Made by a program: the position numbers and the translations under genes. 11,551 bases of DNA from Polaromonas sp. (GTDB taxonomy: Bacteria; Pseudomonadota; Gammaproteobacteria; Burkholderiales; Burkholderiaceae_C). Where the stretch lies: positions 1 through 11,551 of the forward strand of contig JANYFF010000165.1 of NCBI GenBank assembly GCA_025362825.1. The letters run 5' to 3'. Positions 1 through 7,063 of the stretch are shown piece by piece. Numbering within the stretch: position 1 is the stretch's first letter; every line of letters begins with the position of its first letter. Under the pieces are notes generated by a model. The model did not search any database and was not told where the DNA came from. It saw only the letters and a program-made list of their open reading frames with translations.

Positions 1-120
1 GCCTCTATTGCTGCTGCCCACGGCGCCGATCCGTTTACGGCCGTGCTGGGCAGCATTGCCGCCCTGCTGGCGCTGGGCGCGCTGGCCTTTGTGGTGTTGC
101 CGCAGCCTGCCAAACCCTGA
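1..120 (+). CDS. C-terminal end of a membrane protein, probably a transporter (partial)
   Basis: Frame 1 is open from the window edge to TGA at 118-120, giving 39 residues. They contain one hydrophobic, Ala/Leu-rich helix (around AVLGSIAALLALGALAFVVL) followed by a short polar tail, QPAKP. This is what the last transmembrane helix and cytoplasmic tail of a major-facilitator-type transporter often look like, but the piece is too short to assign a family. It converges on the mpg gene with only 11 nt between the two stop codons. The identity as a transporter is inference. That it is the end of a real membrane-protein gene is fairly likely from composition and from the tight fit to mpg. Confidence 0.55.
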   Translation, partial: ASIAAAHGADPFTAVLGSIAALLALGALAFVVLPQPAKP

Positions 121-131
121 AACCGCGGGGG

Positions 132-707
132 CTAAAACCGCCGGCTTAAAAACCGCGAACCGGCTTCGCCGAACCGCCACGGCAGGTCAGCGGCTTTTGA
201 AATGCCGATGCGCGGCCCCTCCAGCACCACCACAGTTTCTGCACCGGCATTAGCCGCCGGCTGCGCCAGCAATTTGAAAGGCGCCCGGTCCAGCCGCATG
301 CCGTTGAAGCTGGCGTCTACATTCAGCGCCTGGCCAACACGTCCCGGGCCGGCGCACAGCAGCCGAACATCCGTCAGGCCACGCAGCGCACGCATCTGTT
401 CCAGCCCGGCAGTCGGCTCCATGGCCCGAATCAGCACCCCGGCGCCATGGCCTTCTTCGCGGCACACCAGGTTCAGGCACCAGTGGATGCCGTAAGAGCG
501 GTACACATACGCACGCCCCGGCGGGCCAAACATCGCAGCGTTGCGCGGCGTCGGCCCTGAAAAGCTGTGCGATGCCGCGTCAAGCTGGTCATAGGCTTCG
601 GTTTCAACAATGCGCCCACCCACACCACCGACCAGAAGCGTCATGCCGATCAGTGCGCGTGCCACCGCGTCGGAGTCGGCAGAAAAATCGATAATGAGCG
701 CGGCCAT
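132..707 (-). CDS. mpg: 3-methyladenine DNA glycosylase (AAG/MPG family)
   Basis: The 191-aa product is a monofunctional DNA glycosylase that excises alkylated purines (3-methyladenine, 7-methylguanine, hypoxanthine) in the first step of base excision repair. The family landmarks are in order. RIVETEAY spans residues 32-39; E37 matches the catalytic Glu and Y39 a stacking Tyr of human AAG (E125, Y127). H47 lies in AASHS, TPRN is at 53-56, and YVYRSYG ends at Y72-G73, matching the intercalating Tyr. VLIRAMEP is at 91-98, GPGRVGQAL is near 120-128, and PRIGISKAADLPWRF lies close to the C-terminus. All expected active-site residues are present and the length is normal for bacterial members (about 190-210 aa). 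The ATG at 705-707 is 9 nt past the tetR stop, so the two genes probably share a transcript. The Shine-Dalgarno is weak, suggesting translational coupling. Confidence 0.95.
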   Translation of the reverse strand: MAALIIDFSADSDAVARALIGMTLLVGGVGGRIVETEAYDQLDAASHSFSGPTPRNAAMFGPPGRAYVYRSYGIHWCLNLVCREEGHGAGVLIRAMEPTAGLEQMRALRGLTDVRLLCAGPGRVGQALNVDASFNGMRLDRAPFKLLAQPAANAGAETVVVLEGPRIGISKAADLPWRFGEAGSRFLSRRF

Positions 708-716
708 GTCCAGAGC

Positions 717-1364
717 CTACAAACCCTTTTCAACCATGTCCAGTAGCCGCTGGCCGACCTGCTGCATGCGCGCACCGATCACCGGGCCCAGCGGGCCGTC
801 AATCACCAGCATGGCCAGGCCGTGCACCGCTGACCAGGCCAGAAACTCCGCACCCGGGCGCCGCTCTGGCGGCATGATGCCGGCGCTGACCAGTTTGTCG
901 AGCGCGCTGCCCAGCAGCTGGTAGGGGCTCTGGCCGGTCTCACCCACCCGCTCGGGGTTGGGGTCTGGCACGGCCAGGTCGTCCGACAGTGCAAATGCGG
1001 TGCGAAACAGACCCGTCTCGGCCTGCGCAAACCGCAGGTAGCCGGTGCCCACGGCGCGCACGCTGGCACGGGCAAAGTCGGCCGGCGCCAGGTCGGCCGG
1101 CACTGTCGCCAGCTCAGCTTCTATGGCCTTGGCCACGGCCGACAGCGACGCCGCCCGGACTGCCTTCAGCAGAGCCTGCTGGCTGGCGAAGTGCCGGTAA
1201 GCCGCGTTCGGCGCCACGCCTGCGCGGCGCGTGGCCTCGCGCAGCACCACGGCGTCCGGGCCGCCTTCACGGGCCAGCTCCACCCCAGCGTCCAGCAGCG
1301 CACGCCGCAGGTCGCCATGGCGGTAGGTGCTGCGCGCCACGGGGGGCTGAGGCCGGCTGTTCAT
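717..1364 (-). CDS. TetR/AcrR-family regulator with WHG-type C-terminal domain
   Basis: This 215-aa DNA-binding regulator has a TetR_N helix-turn-helix at about residues 17-64 (RHGDLRRALLDAGVELAREG, then LREATRRAGVAPNAAYRHF). The recognition helix falls in VAPNAAYRHFASQQAL. The ligand-binding half (about 85-210) contains WSAVHGLAML at 177-186, the Trp...His-Gly signature that names the WHG subclass. Such proteins are homodimers that leave the operator when a small ligand binds. The gene diverges from the VOC gene at 1476 and lies 9 nt upstream of mpg. Twin palindromes in the divergent gap are good candidates for its operators, so it probably represses itself, mpg and the VOC genes. The inducing ligand cannot be read from sequence; an electrophile or alkylating compound would fit the neighbours (inference). 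Confidence 0.92.
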   Translation of the reverse strand: MNSRPQPPVARSTYRHGDLRRALLDAGVELAREGGPDAVVLREATRRAGVAPNAAYRHFASQQALLKAVRAASLSAVAKAIEAELATVPADLAPADFARASVRAVGTGYLRFAQAETGLFRTAFALSDDLAVPDPNPERVGETGQSPYQLLGSALDKLVSAGIMPPERRPGAEFLAWSAVHGLAMLVIDGPLGPVIGARMQQVGQRLLDMVEKGL

Positions 1365-1383
1365 GTCTTGTTACTTTTAAATG

Positions 1384-1428
1384 TGGACAGTGTTCATTAT
1401 CTGGGGTAATCTATGTGGACGGTGTACA
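1384..1428. promoter_or_regulatory. Twin imperfect palindromes overlapping a divergent promoter (candidate TetR operators)
   Basis: TGGACAGTGTTCA at 1384-1396 and TGGACGGTGTACA at 1416-1428 match each other at 11 of 13 positions. Each is an imperfect palindrome (TGGACA/TGTTCA and TGGACG/TGTACA half sites around a central G). They start 32 bp apart, about three helical turns, so two dimers would bind the same face. On the plus strand TGGACA (1384-1389) is 5/6 to a sigma70 -35. It stands exactly 17 bp from TAATCT (1407-1412), a weak -10, which would put the start site near 1418-1420, inside the second palindrome. Binding would thus block both polymerase contact and initiation. Assignment to the adjacent TetR is inference from position and symmetry. 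Confidence 0.55.
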
Positions 1429-1475
1429 CAAATTGCCAGCGTGCGCCTGAAACAGCCTTAAACAAGGAGCCAGCC

Positions 1476-1958
1476 ATGCAGAAAATCACCACCTTCCTGA
1501 CCTTCAAAGACCAGGCTGAAGAAGCCCTGAATTTCTACACTTCGGTGTTCAAGGGCGCAAAGATCGGCCACACCCGGCGCTACGGCGAGGGTGCGCACTT
1601 GCCGGCTGGCACGTTCATGACCGGCACGTTCGACATCGAGGGCCAGACCTTCATGCTGCTCAATGCCGGCGTTGACTTTGGTTTTGGCGGCGGTGGTGTC
1701 TCGTTGTTTGTCGACTGCAAGACGCAGGAAGAAATCGACCACCTGTGGACAAAACTGTCTGAAGGCGGCGAGCAAAAGCAGTGCGGCTGGCTGCGCGACA
1801 AGTTCGGCGTCACCTGGCAAATCGTGCCCGACATCCTTGGCAAGCTGATGATCAGGGACGACAAGGACCCGGTCAGATCGGGCCGCGTCATGCAGGCCAT
1901 GATGAAGATGACCAAATTCGACATCCAGAAGCTGCAGGATGCTTACGACGGCGTTTGA
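1476..1958 (+). CDS. VOC-superfamily protein, PhnB-like / 3-dmu-9_3-mt fold
   Basis: The 160-aa product has the PhnB-like variant of the vicinal oxygen chelate fold. Typical landmarks are MQKITTFLTFKDQAEEALNF at the start (beta strand then the EEAxxFY helix), a central strand GTFDIEGQTFMLLNAG, the VSLFVDC segment, and the closing DKFGVTWQIVPDIL. Members are often annotated as 3-demethylubiquinone-9 3-methyltransferase-like, but that enzymatic label is not reliable and no substrate can be inferred. I start it at ATG 1476, not at an upstream in-frame codon at 1413. AAGGAG at 1464-1469 sits 6 nt before this ATG, the family begins here, and the upstream codons would overlap the predicted promoter. 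It is the first of three rightward VOC genes, 41 nt before the next. Confidence 0.88.
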   Translation: MQKITTFLTFKDQAEEALNFYTSVFKGAKIGHTRRYGEGAHLPAGTFMTGTFDIEGQTFMLLNAGVDFGFGGGGVSLFVDCKTQEEIDHLWTKLSEGGEQKQCGWLRDKFGVTWQIVPDILGKLMIRDDKDPVRSGRVMQAMMKMTKFDIQKLQDAYDGV

Positions 1959-1999
1959 TTCACCCTCTACCACCCCGCCCGATTCAAAAAGGAAGCACC

Positions 2000-2404
2000 A
2001 TGGCCACCCAGATGTTCGTCAACCTGCCCGTGAAAGATCTTGGAAAAACCGTTGCCTTTTTCACCGCGCTGGGTTTCAAATTCAACCCGAAGTTCACCAG
2101 TGAGCAGGCCACCTGCATGGTCATCAACGAGGGCGTCAGCTGCGTTATGCTGCTGGCCGAGCCCTTCTTCAAAACCTTCACGCCCAAACCGGTTTCAGAC
2201 GCGACCCAAACCACCGAGGTGCTGGTCGCCCTGTCCTGCGACAGCCGCGCCCATGTCGATGAGCTGGTTAAAAAGGCGGTCGCGGCAGGCGGCAGCACCC
2301 CCCTCGCTTCGCATGACCACGGCAGCATGTACCAGCACGGCTTTCAGGACCTGGACGGCCACCTGTGGGAGCTGTTCTGGATGGAAACAAGCCACGCCGC
2401 ATAG
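2000..2404 (+). CDS. VOC-family protein, glyoxalase/bleomycin-resistance-like
   Basis: This is a 134-aa single-module VOC protein. The N-terminus MFVNLPVKDLGKTVAFFTAL is the classic first beta-alpha unit, with FFTALGF as the conserved helix. VINEGVSCVMLLAEPFF forms the next strands and FQDLDGHLWELFWM is the closing motif, whose Glu (in WELFW) is where glyoxalase-type proteins place a metal ligand. It is often labelled lactoylglutathione lyase-like, but the true substrate is unknown. The ATG at 2000 is preceded by AGGAAG at 1990-1995, and an in-frame extension back to 1781 overlaps the previous gene and is rejected. It probably lies in one operon with the PhnB-like genes on either side. Confidence 0.88.
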   Translation: MATQMFVNLPVKDLGKTVAFFTALGFKFNPKFTSEQATCMVINEGVSCVMLLAEPFFKTFTPKPVSDATQTTEVLVALSCDSRAHVDELVKKAVAAGGSTPLASHDHGSMYQHGFQDLDGHLWELFWMETSHAA

Positions 2405-2466
2405 CACCTGTCCACCCGCATTTATTCCCGATAACCCGAATACCAACCCACCGAAAGGAAACCACC

Positions 2467-2913
2467 ATGCAAGTCCAGCCATACATCTTTTTTGAAGGCC
2501 GCTGCGAAGAAGCTCTTAGCTTCTACAAGACCGCGCTCAAGGCCGAAGTCACGATGCTGATGCGCTACAAGGAGAACCCCGAGCCGCCACCCGCAGGCAG
2601 CGAAAGCTGCGGGCCCGATGTCTCCAAAATCTCCGGCGAAAGCGTCATGCATGCGAGCTTCAAGGTGGGCGACACCGACGTCATGGCCTCCGACGGCATG
2701 GCTTCAGGCAAGCCTGAGTTCAAGGGCATCACCCTGTCGGTCAACCCGACCAGCGAAACCGAGGCCAAACGGATGTTTGCGGCGCTCGCTGAAGGCGGCC
2801 AGGTCAGGATGCCGCTGGCCAAAACCTTTTACTCGCCACTGTTCGGTATGGTGGTCGACAAGTTTGGCGTGTCGTGGATGGTTAACGTTCCTGGCGAGAT
2901 ACCGCCAAAATAA
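2467..2913 (+). CDS. VOC-superfamily protein, PhnB/YjdN-like
   Basis: The 148-aa protein matches the PhnB/YjdN type well. MQVQPYIFFEGRCEEALSFY opens it and LMRYKENPEPPP follows. SGESVMHASFKVGDTDVMAS is the mid-domain strand and loop region typical of the group, and SPLFGMVVDKFGVSWMVNVP closes it. E. coli PhnB-type proteins are not required for phosphonate lyase chemistry, and no activity is assigned here. AAGGAA at 2455-2460 lies 6 nt before ATG 2467, which fixes the start. It is the last gene of the VOC run, 62 nt after its neighbour. The protein resembles the VOC gene at 1476 more than the one at 2000, so the run is not a simple tandem triplication. Confidence 0.9.
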   Translation: MQVQPYIFFEGRCEEALSFYKTALKAEVTMLMRYKENPEPPPAGSESCGPDVSKISGESVMHASFKVGDTDVMASDGMASGKPEFKGITLSVNPTSETEAKRMFAALAEGGQVRMPLAKTFYSPLFGMVVDKFGVSWMVNVPGEIPPK

Positions 2914-2940
2914 GCGGCACAACGGGCGAAGAGCGTTGCG

Positions 2941-3000
2941 TTGCTATTAAATTAATAGCTACATCCGCCCGCTTTACCGGGGCTAAAGGCCTGTTTGATG
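2941..3000. repeat. Interspersed hairpin repeat of Comamonadaceae type
   Basis: GCTATTAAATTAATAGC at 2943-2959 is a perfect palindrome with 8-bp arms around a central A. It is followed by a GC-rich stretch and then GGGGCTAAAGGCCTGTTTGA at 2979-2998. I recall this arrangement (TTGCTAT...ATAGC, variable GC middle, GGCCTxTTTGATG end) from many intergenic copies in Polaromonas, Rhodoferax and Acidovorax genomes; that recollection was not checked here. It sits between the convergent VOC and yhgE-type genes, where it could also act as a transcript end. There is only one copy in this window. Confidence 0.6.
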
Positions 3001-3028
3001 GGTAAAAAAGCCAAAAAAGGCTAAAAAC
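3001..3028 (-). terminator. Weak hairpin with T-tract downstream of the YhgE-type gene
   Basis: On the minus strand just past the stop of the 643-aa gene, AGCC and GGCT pair around a T6 loop (plus-strand 3009-3022) and are followed by six T. The stem is only 4 bp, so this is a marginal intrinsic terminator, perhaps helped by the neighbouring repeat. Position and T-run are seen; function is inferred. Confidence 0.3.
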
Positions 3029-4960
3029 CTAAATATCCATCGCCGGGCGGTGTTCGTCCGGCCCCACATAGCGCCAGCGGCCCACATAGGTCGAGGCCAG
3101 CAACGCGATGAAGGCAATACCTGCAATCACCACCCAGGCATGCAGCCATTCGCCGTCGTAGGCGCCGAACATGCTGGCCCTGAAGGCCCGCACCACCCAG
3201 GTGAAGGGTAGCCAGGGGTTGAGGTTCTGGAAAAACGATCCGCTCAGCTCGACCGGAAAAACGCCGCCGGCTGATGACAGCTGCAGGATCAGCAGGATCA
3301 GCGCCATCGCCTTGCCGGTGTCGCCAAAGGCCCGCGTCAGTGCCACGATGATCAGCAAAAACGTCAGTGACGCCATCGCCAGCGTCAGCGCCAGGCCGGG
3401 CAGGTGAATGACGCGAATGTCCAGGATTAGCGTCAGCATCAGCAAAATCACGCCGGCCTGCGCCAGCACCACTGCGCCAGGCAAGGCCAGCTTGCCGAGA
3501 ATCTGCGCCAGGCGCGGCTTGCCTTCGGCGGCCTCAGGCAGGCGCCGCAGGTGAAAGATAAACGCCGTCATCACCGCGCCCAGCCACAGCGCCACGGGGA
3601 TAAAGTTGGGCGCAAAGCCTGTGCCGTTGTTGGGCACAGGCGCGTCGATTTCCATGGCCGGCACTACCGACGACGCCAGGCCGCGTGCGCTGCCTTCCAG
3701 GCCTTGCATCTGCGCCGGCAGGGCGCTCGACAACAGCTCCAACCCGGCAGACAGCTGCTGCGAGCCATCACGCAGTCGGCCCATGCCGCCGCGCAGGTCC
3801 TGGGCGCCCTGCGCCAGCGTGCGGCTGCCTGCAGCCAGCTCGTCCAGTTTTGCGTCGGGAGGCAACTTTGAAACCAGGGTTGTAAGGCCCGCGTTCAGCT
3901 CAATCACGCCGTCGGTCAGCGCGCTCACACCGCTGTTCAATTGCTTTGCGCCCTCTTCCAGCTTGCCCTGGCCGGCATTGGCTGCCTGCAGCCCGGTAAC
4001 CAGCTGCGCGCCGCCGTCAGCCAGCTGCCCCGCGCCGGCCGATATGCGTGAACCGACGAGGGGGATGGAGTTGGTGTCTTCGCGCATGTGTATGGCGCCC
4101 GCCGTCAGCTTTTGTGCGCCGGCCTGCAGCTCGTCCAGGCCGCGGCCCAGCTCAGCGTGGCCAGCCTCCAGCGAAGCTGCGCCGGCTTTCAGGGCCCGCA
4201 AATCGCGGTTTCGTGGCCGTTTGGCCTCCATGGTGCGTACGCCCGCATCTATCTGTTTGACACCGCCTGTCAGCTGCTCCACGCCGGTTGAAAGCTGGGT
4301 GCCGCCGGTAGCCAGCTGGTTTGATGCGGTGCTGGCCTGCGTCAGGCCGGCCTCCAGCGTGTGCGCGCCGGTGCGCAGCTTGGTCACGCCGTCGCGCAGG
4401 CGCGAGATGTTTTGCCCCGCGTCGGCGCTGGCGCCCAGCACCAGCGTCCAGCGCTTTTCATTGAGGGTTTCATTGACTTGGTGGCCCAGCTCGGCGGCAA
4501 AGCGGCGCGCCAGGCCGGCGCCGTTGTAGTTGTCGCCCTCTGACGCATACACCACCAACCGCCCGCCTCCTGAGCGTATGCCCGGTACGGCCGAGGCGCT
4601 GAAGTCGCGCGGGATGATCAGCGCAAAGGCCGACTTGCCCTGGCGTACCGCAGCCCGGGCCTGGGCCTCATCGGTGCCGAAACTGAAGCCGAAGGTGCGT
4701 TTTTTCTGCAGCATTTCTGTCAGGTCGCGGCCCAGATTGACCTGCTGGCCGCCATACATCAAACCCTCGTCGAGGTTGATGATGGCTGCCGGCAGTGCCG
4801 AGGTGTGGCCGGCCGGGTCCCAGACGCTGGATAGATAGATGAATGCATACAGCGACGGGATCAATATGATGCCAACCACCGCGGTGCGCAGCTTGGGAAA
4901 ACGACCAAACAGCCCGGCCTCTATCCGGGCGATTTGAAAGGCGTCGCGCAAAATGTTCAT
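3029..4960 (-). CDS. YhgE/Pip-family membrane protein (ABC-2-permease-like)
   Basis: This 643-aa inner-membrane protein shows the full YhgE/Pip layout. A cytoplasmic N-terminus leads to one membrane helix at about residues 26-46 (TAVVGIILIPSLYAFIYLSS). A conserved extracytoplasmic domain follows (ALPAAIINLDEG at 56-66, DEAQARAAVRQGKSAFALII at 97-116). Then comes a long low-complexity region at about 185-420, dense in L-x-x-G repeats such as LSTGVEQLTGGVKQ and typical of coiled extracellular stalks. Five C-terminal helices lie near 451-470, 492-516, 520-543, 550-572 and 604-624. SSAGGVFPVELSGSFFQNLN followed by PWLPFTWVVRAFR is the family's C-terminal signature. Relatives include the lactococcal phage infection protein Pip and the type VII secretion component EsaA. 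In Gram-negatives the role is unknown, with export or transport as the usual guess. The start is ATG 4958-4960; its ribosome site is poor. Confidence 0.88.
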   Translation of the reverse strand: MNILRDAFQIARIEAGLFGRFPKLRTAVVGIILIPSLYAFIYLSSVWDPAGHTSALPAAIINLDEGLMYGGQQVNLGRDLTEMLQKKRTFGFSFGTDEAQARAAVRQGKSAFALIIPRDFSASAVPGIRSGGGRLVVYASEGDNYNGAGLARRFAAELGHQVNETLNEKRWTLVLGASADAGQNISRLRDGVTKLRTGAHTLEAGLTQASTASNQLATGGTQLSTGVEQLTGGVKQIDAGVRTMEAKRPRNRDLRALKAGAASLEAGHAELGRGLDELQAGAQKLTAGAIHMREDTNSIPLVGSRISAGAGQLADGGAQLVTGLQAANAGQGKLEEGAKQLNSGVSALTDGVIELNAGLTTLVSKLPPDAKLDELAAGSRTLAQGAQDLRGGMGRLRDGSQQLSAGLELLSSALPAQMQGLEGSARGLASSVVPAMEIDAPVPNNGTGFAPNFIPVALWLGAVMTAFIFHLRRLPEAAEGKPRLAQILGKLALPGAVVLAQAGVILLMLTLILDIRVIHLPGLALTLAMASLTFLLIIVALTRAFGDTGKAMALILLILQLSSAGGVFPVELSGSFFQNLNPWLPFTWVVRAFRASMFGAYDGEWLHAWVVIAGIAFIALLASTYVGRWRYVGPDEHRPAMDI

Positions 4961-5115
4961 GGATCGGATTCTGTTGCTTGTAAAAACATTATCGTCAGCA
5001 CAGGTAAGCCCCGGGGCGCTACAGGACTTGTGGGCGCTTGAAACCCTGTGGGTTCACCCTTACCTGCAAGACTGATCCAAACCTGCTTTTCATCCAGCCG
5101 CAAAGGCCCGTCCGC
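4961..5115. other. Divergent intergenic region between the YhgE-type gene and pirin
   Basis: These 155 bp must hold the promoters of both flanking genes. On the minus strand GATAAT (plus 4988-4993) would serve as a -10 for the YhgE-type gene, but no good -35 stands 16-18 bp upstream of it. An open frame extends the pirin ORF back to 5038. It lacks a ribosome site and family-like sequence, so I treat it as noncoding. Confidence 0.4.
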
Positions 5116-6192
5116 ATGTCAAATCCTGCCAGCCCCGTCCATCCCGTCCTGCAAGTCAGGCCTTTAGGCTTTCCCTGGGAAACCATGGACCCGTTCCTGT
5201 TTTGCGCCTACCACGACGATGCCTACCCTGCAGGCAATGCGCAGCTCGGCCCCAATGCCCCCCTGGACGCCCGCGACATCGGCCAGGACTTCAGCCGCAA
5301 GGACGGCTGGAGCATGTACCACGGCGAAGAGGTACCCGGCTTTCCGGGCCACCCGCACCGAGGCTTTGAAACCGTCACCATCGTCCGCAAGGGACTGATC
5401 GACCATTCAGACTCGCTGGGCGCCACCGCCCGCTTTGGCCAGGGTGATGTGCAGTGGCTCACCGCCGGCCGCGGCGTGGTGCACTCAGAAATGTTCCCGC
5501 TGCTTGATGCCGCCGCACCCAACCCGCTGGAGCTGTTCCAGATCTGGCTGAACCTGCCGGCGCGCAGCAAGATGGTCGACCCCAACTTCACCATGTTCTG
5601 GTCGCACAATATTCCCCGCGTGGTCGCCCGTGACGAGCACGGCCGCATCACCGAGGTTGCCGTTGTGGCCGGTCGCCTGCAGGAAACCGACGGCACCGGC
5701 ACACCGGCCACGGTCGACCCGCTGGCACCGCCGCCCGACTCCTGGGCCGCGCAGGCTGACGCTGATGTCGCCATCTGGACGCTGCGCATGGCACCGGGCG
5801 CCAAATGGACGCTGCCTGCTGCAAAAGGCGAAAAAACACAGCGCAAGCTCTACTTTTTCAAGGGCTCGGGCATCAGCATTGGCGGCCAGGCCATCGACGC
5901 CCACGCCGCCATAGAGCTGCGCGCCAGTCAGGACGTCGCACTCGTCAACACGGGTGACGAAGTTGCCGAGTTCTTGCTGCTGCAGGGCCGGCCGATTGCC
6001 GAGCCAGTGGCGCAGTACGGCCCGTTTGTGATGAACACCCAGGCCGAAATCCAGCAGACCATGGTGGACTACCAGCGCACCCGCTTTGGCGGCTGGCCGT
6101 GGGACGACAACGCTCCCGTGCACGGCCGGGACCCGGCCCGCTTTGCCGTGCACCCCGGTGGGAGTGAAGAGCGGCCGGAGGCGCTCTGCTGA
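5116..6192 (+). CDS. Pirin family protein
   Basis: The 358-aa product is a bicupin of the pirin family, iron-binding proteins. Some members are quercetin 2,3-dioxygenases and others act as redox-dependent regulators. The N-terminal cupin carries the metal site: HPHRGFETVTIV begins at residue 79 (H79, H81) and GRGVVHSEM places H123 and E125, matching the His-His-His-Glu set of human pirin. DVQWLTAGRG (111-120) is the second family block. The C-terminal cupin follows (AIWTLRMAPGAKWTL, then GDEVAEFLLLQGRPIAEPVA and YGPFVMNT). It is longer than the common 230-300 aa bacterial pirins, with an insertion rich in P and D near residues 195-215. I chose ATG 5116 because AAAGG at 5102-5106 precedes it by 9 nt. 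The physiological substrate is unknown. Confidence 0.93.
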   Translation: MSNPASPVHPVLQVRPLGFPWETMDPFLFCAYHDDAYPAGNAQLGPNAPLDARDIGQDFSRKDGWSMYHGEEVPGFPGHPHRGFETVTIVRKGLIDHSDSLGATARFGQGDVQWLTAGRGVVHSEMFPLLDAAAPNPLELFQIWLNLPARSKMVDPNFTMFWSHNIPRVVARDEHGRITEVAVVAGRLQETDGTGTPATVDPLAPPPDSWAAQADADVAIWTLRMAPGAKWTLPAAKGEKTQRKLYFFKGSGISIGGQAIDAHAAIELRASQDVALVNTGDEVAEFLLLQGRPIAEPVAQYGPFVMNTQAEIQQTMVDYQRTRFGGWPWDDNAPVHGRDPARFAVHPGGSEERPEALC

Positions 6193-6394
6193 TTCACGTG
6201 CCCTTGCGCCATCCATGGCCGGCCTCAACAAATAACACTTTCAACCTATGTGGGGTAGGTCCGACGGTGTATGGCGGTGGCTAACCACCTAAGGCGCCGT
6301 TACCTGCAATTGAGGTCGTTGCTCGACTCAGGTACTCAATGTATCGAGCGCATGCGCACGCAAGGACGTGCTGGGGCCTAAAGGACTTTGTATA
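6193..6394 (+). promoter_or_regulatory. Intergenic region with a GGTGG/CCACC hairpin upstream of the first response regulator
   Basis: No gene is evident in these 202 bp. GGTGG at 6276-6280 and CCACC at 6285-6289 form a 5-bp stem around CTAA. Outer GGC/GCC pairs (6273-6275 and 6295-6297) could extend it with a TAAG bulge nearby. There is no T-tract, so an intrinsic terminator for pirin is unlikely. A protein-binding or 5' UTR structure is possible. The only firm signal is AAAGGA at 6380-6385, the ribosome site of the downstream gene. Confidence 0.35.
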
Positions 6395-6838
6395 GTGATC
6401 AGTGCATTTTTAGTGGAAGACCAGCCTGAAATCAGTAAAACACTCGTCGAGGCCATGGAAGAACTCGCCCCTGTCACCTTTGTCGGCCTGGCCGCCGACG
6501 AGGCAGAGGCCATCCGGTGGCTCAGCGCCAATGACCAGATGTGGAACCTGGTCATTGTTGATTTGTTCTTGGGTAAAGGCACGGGGCTGGGCGTGCTCAA
6601 AGACTGCCGCGCCCGTGCCCCTAAGCAAAAGGTAGTGGTGCTCACCAGCTACACAGAACCCGGCATCATCCAGCGTTGTCGCGACCTGGGCGCAGACGAG
6701 GTGTTTGACAAGACGCAGGACATTGCAAAACTCGTCGATTTCTGCCGCACACATGCTGCCAACCTTAGCAGCATGAGCGACTACGGCCTGATCACCGAAA
6801 TGCCCGAAACGCCGCTCGACAGCGCTTTGAGCGGTTGA
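6395..6838 (+). CDS. Single-domain response regulator (receiver domain only), copy 1
   Basis: This 147-aa CheY-like receiver has all phosphorylation residues: acidic pair E8-D9 (FLVED), phospho-acceptor D56 (IVDL), switch T84 (VVLTS) and K106 (VFDK). There is no output domain after the receiver, only about 25 polar residues, so it must act by protein contact or as a phosphate relay. The extended frame to GTG 6368 is possible. I prefer GTG 6395 because AAAGGA (6380-6385) lies 9 nt ahead and the protein then aligns end to end with its paralogue at 7374. The two match at about 75 of 128 aligned positions by eye. No histidine kinase gene is in the window, so the partner is unknown. The stop codon directly abuts the 3' end of a small opposing pseudogene. 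Confidence 0.88.
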   Translation: MISAFLVEDQPEISKTLVEAMEELAPVTFVGLAADEAEAIRWLSANDQMWNLVIVDLFLGKGTGLGVLKDCRARAPKQKVVVLTSYTEPGIIQRCRDLGADEVFDKTQDIAKLVDFCRTHAANLSSMSDYGLITEMPETPLDSALSG

Positions 6839-7063
6839 TCAACCCGGTGAAGACATCGGGTCGGCAGAGCGTGGATACGTGCGCTCTTCCTCAATCTCAC
6901 CGTTTTGCAGGTGGATTTTGACCGACACGACTTTCCCCTAGACGAAGTCTTCCATCGCCGTAATCGTCTCGGCCTTTGTCGGCTTTGAAATCGCTGCGTG
7001 AGCCGCTCCTTGTTTCGTCAGATCCCAATGGTCCTGGTGCCTTTTGATGTGATAGTTTTCCAC
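6839..7063 (-). pseudogene. DUF2188-type small protein interrupted by an amber codon
   Basis: From GTG 7061-7063, preceded by GGAG five bases upstream, the minus strand reads VENYHIKRHQDHWDLTKQGA and ends ITAMEDFV before TAG at 6938-6940. That gives 41 residues. The same frame then runs on without another stop for 32 residues (GKVVSVKIHLQNGEIEEERT, then YPRSADPMSSPG) to TGA 6839-6841. The first part fits the YHxxxxxDxWxLxxxGA start of DUF2188 and the second its usual end, a strand with the xHxxxGxIxxExxY pattern. The whole, 74 codons, is normal length for that family. A single nonsense change in an otherwise intact gene is the simplest reading; amber readthrough or a base error are alternatives. 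The frame, stop and GGAG are seen; the family call rests on pattern recall. DUF2188 has no established function. Confidence 0.65.

Noticed and set aside
3551..4838. Several long plus-strand ORFs opposite the YhgE-type gene
   Set aside because: They are shadows produced by the GC-rich, repetitive L-x-x-G coding region. They show no family-like sequence and no ribosome sites.
5038..5115. 26-codon N-terminal extension of pirin from a TTG codon
   Set aside because: There is no ribosome site before it and the residues are unlike the family. AAAGG before ATG 5116 gives a better start.
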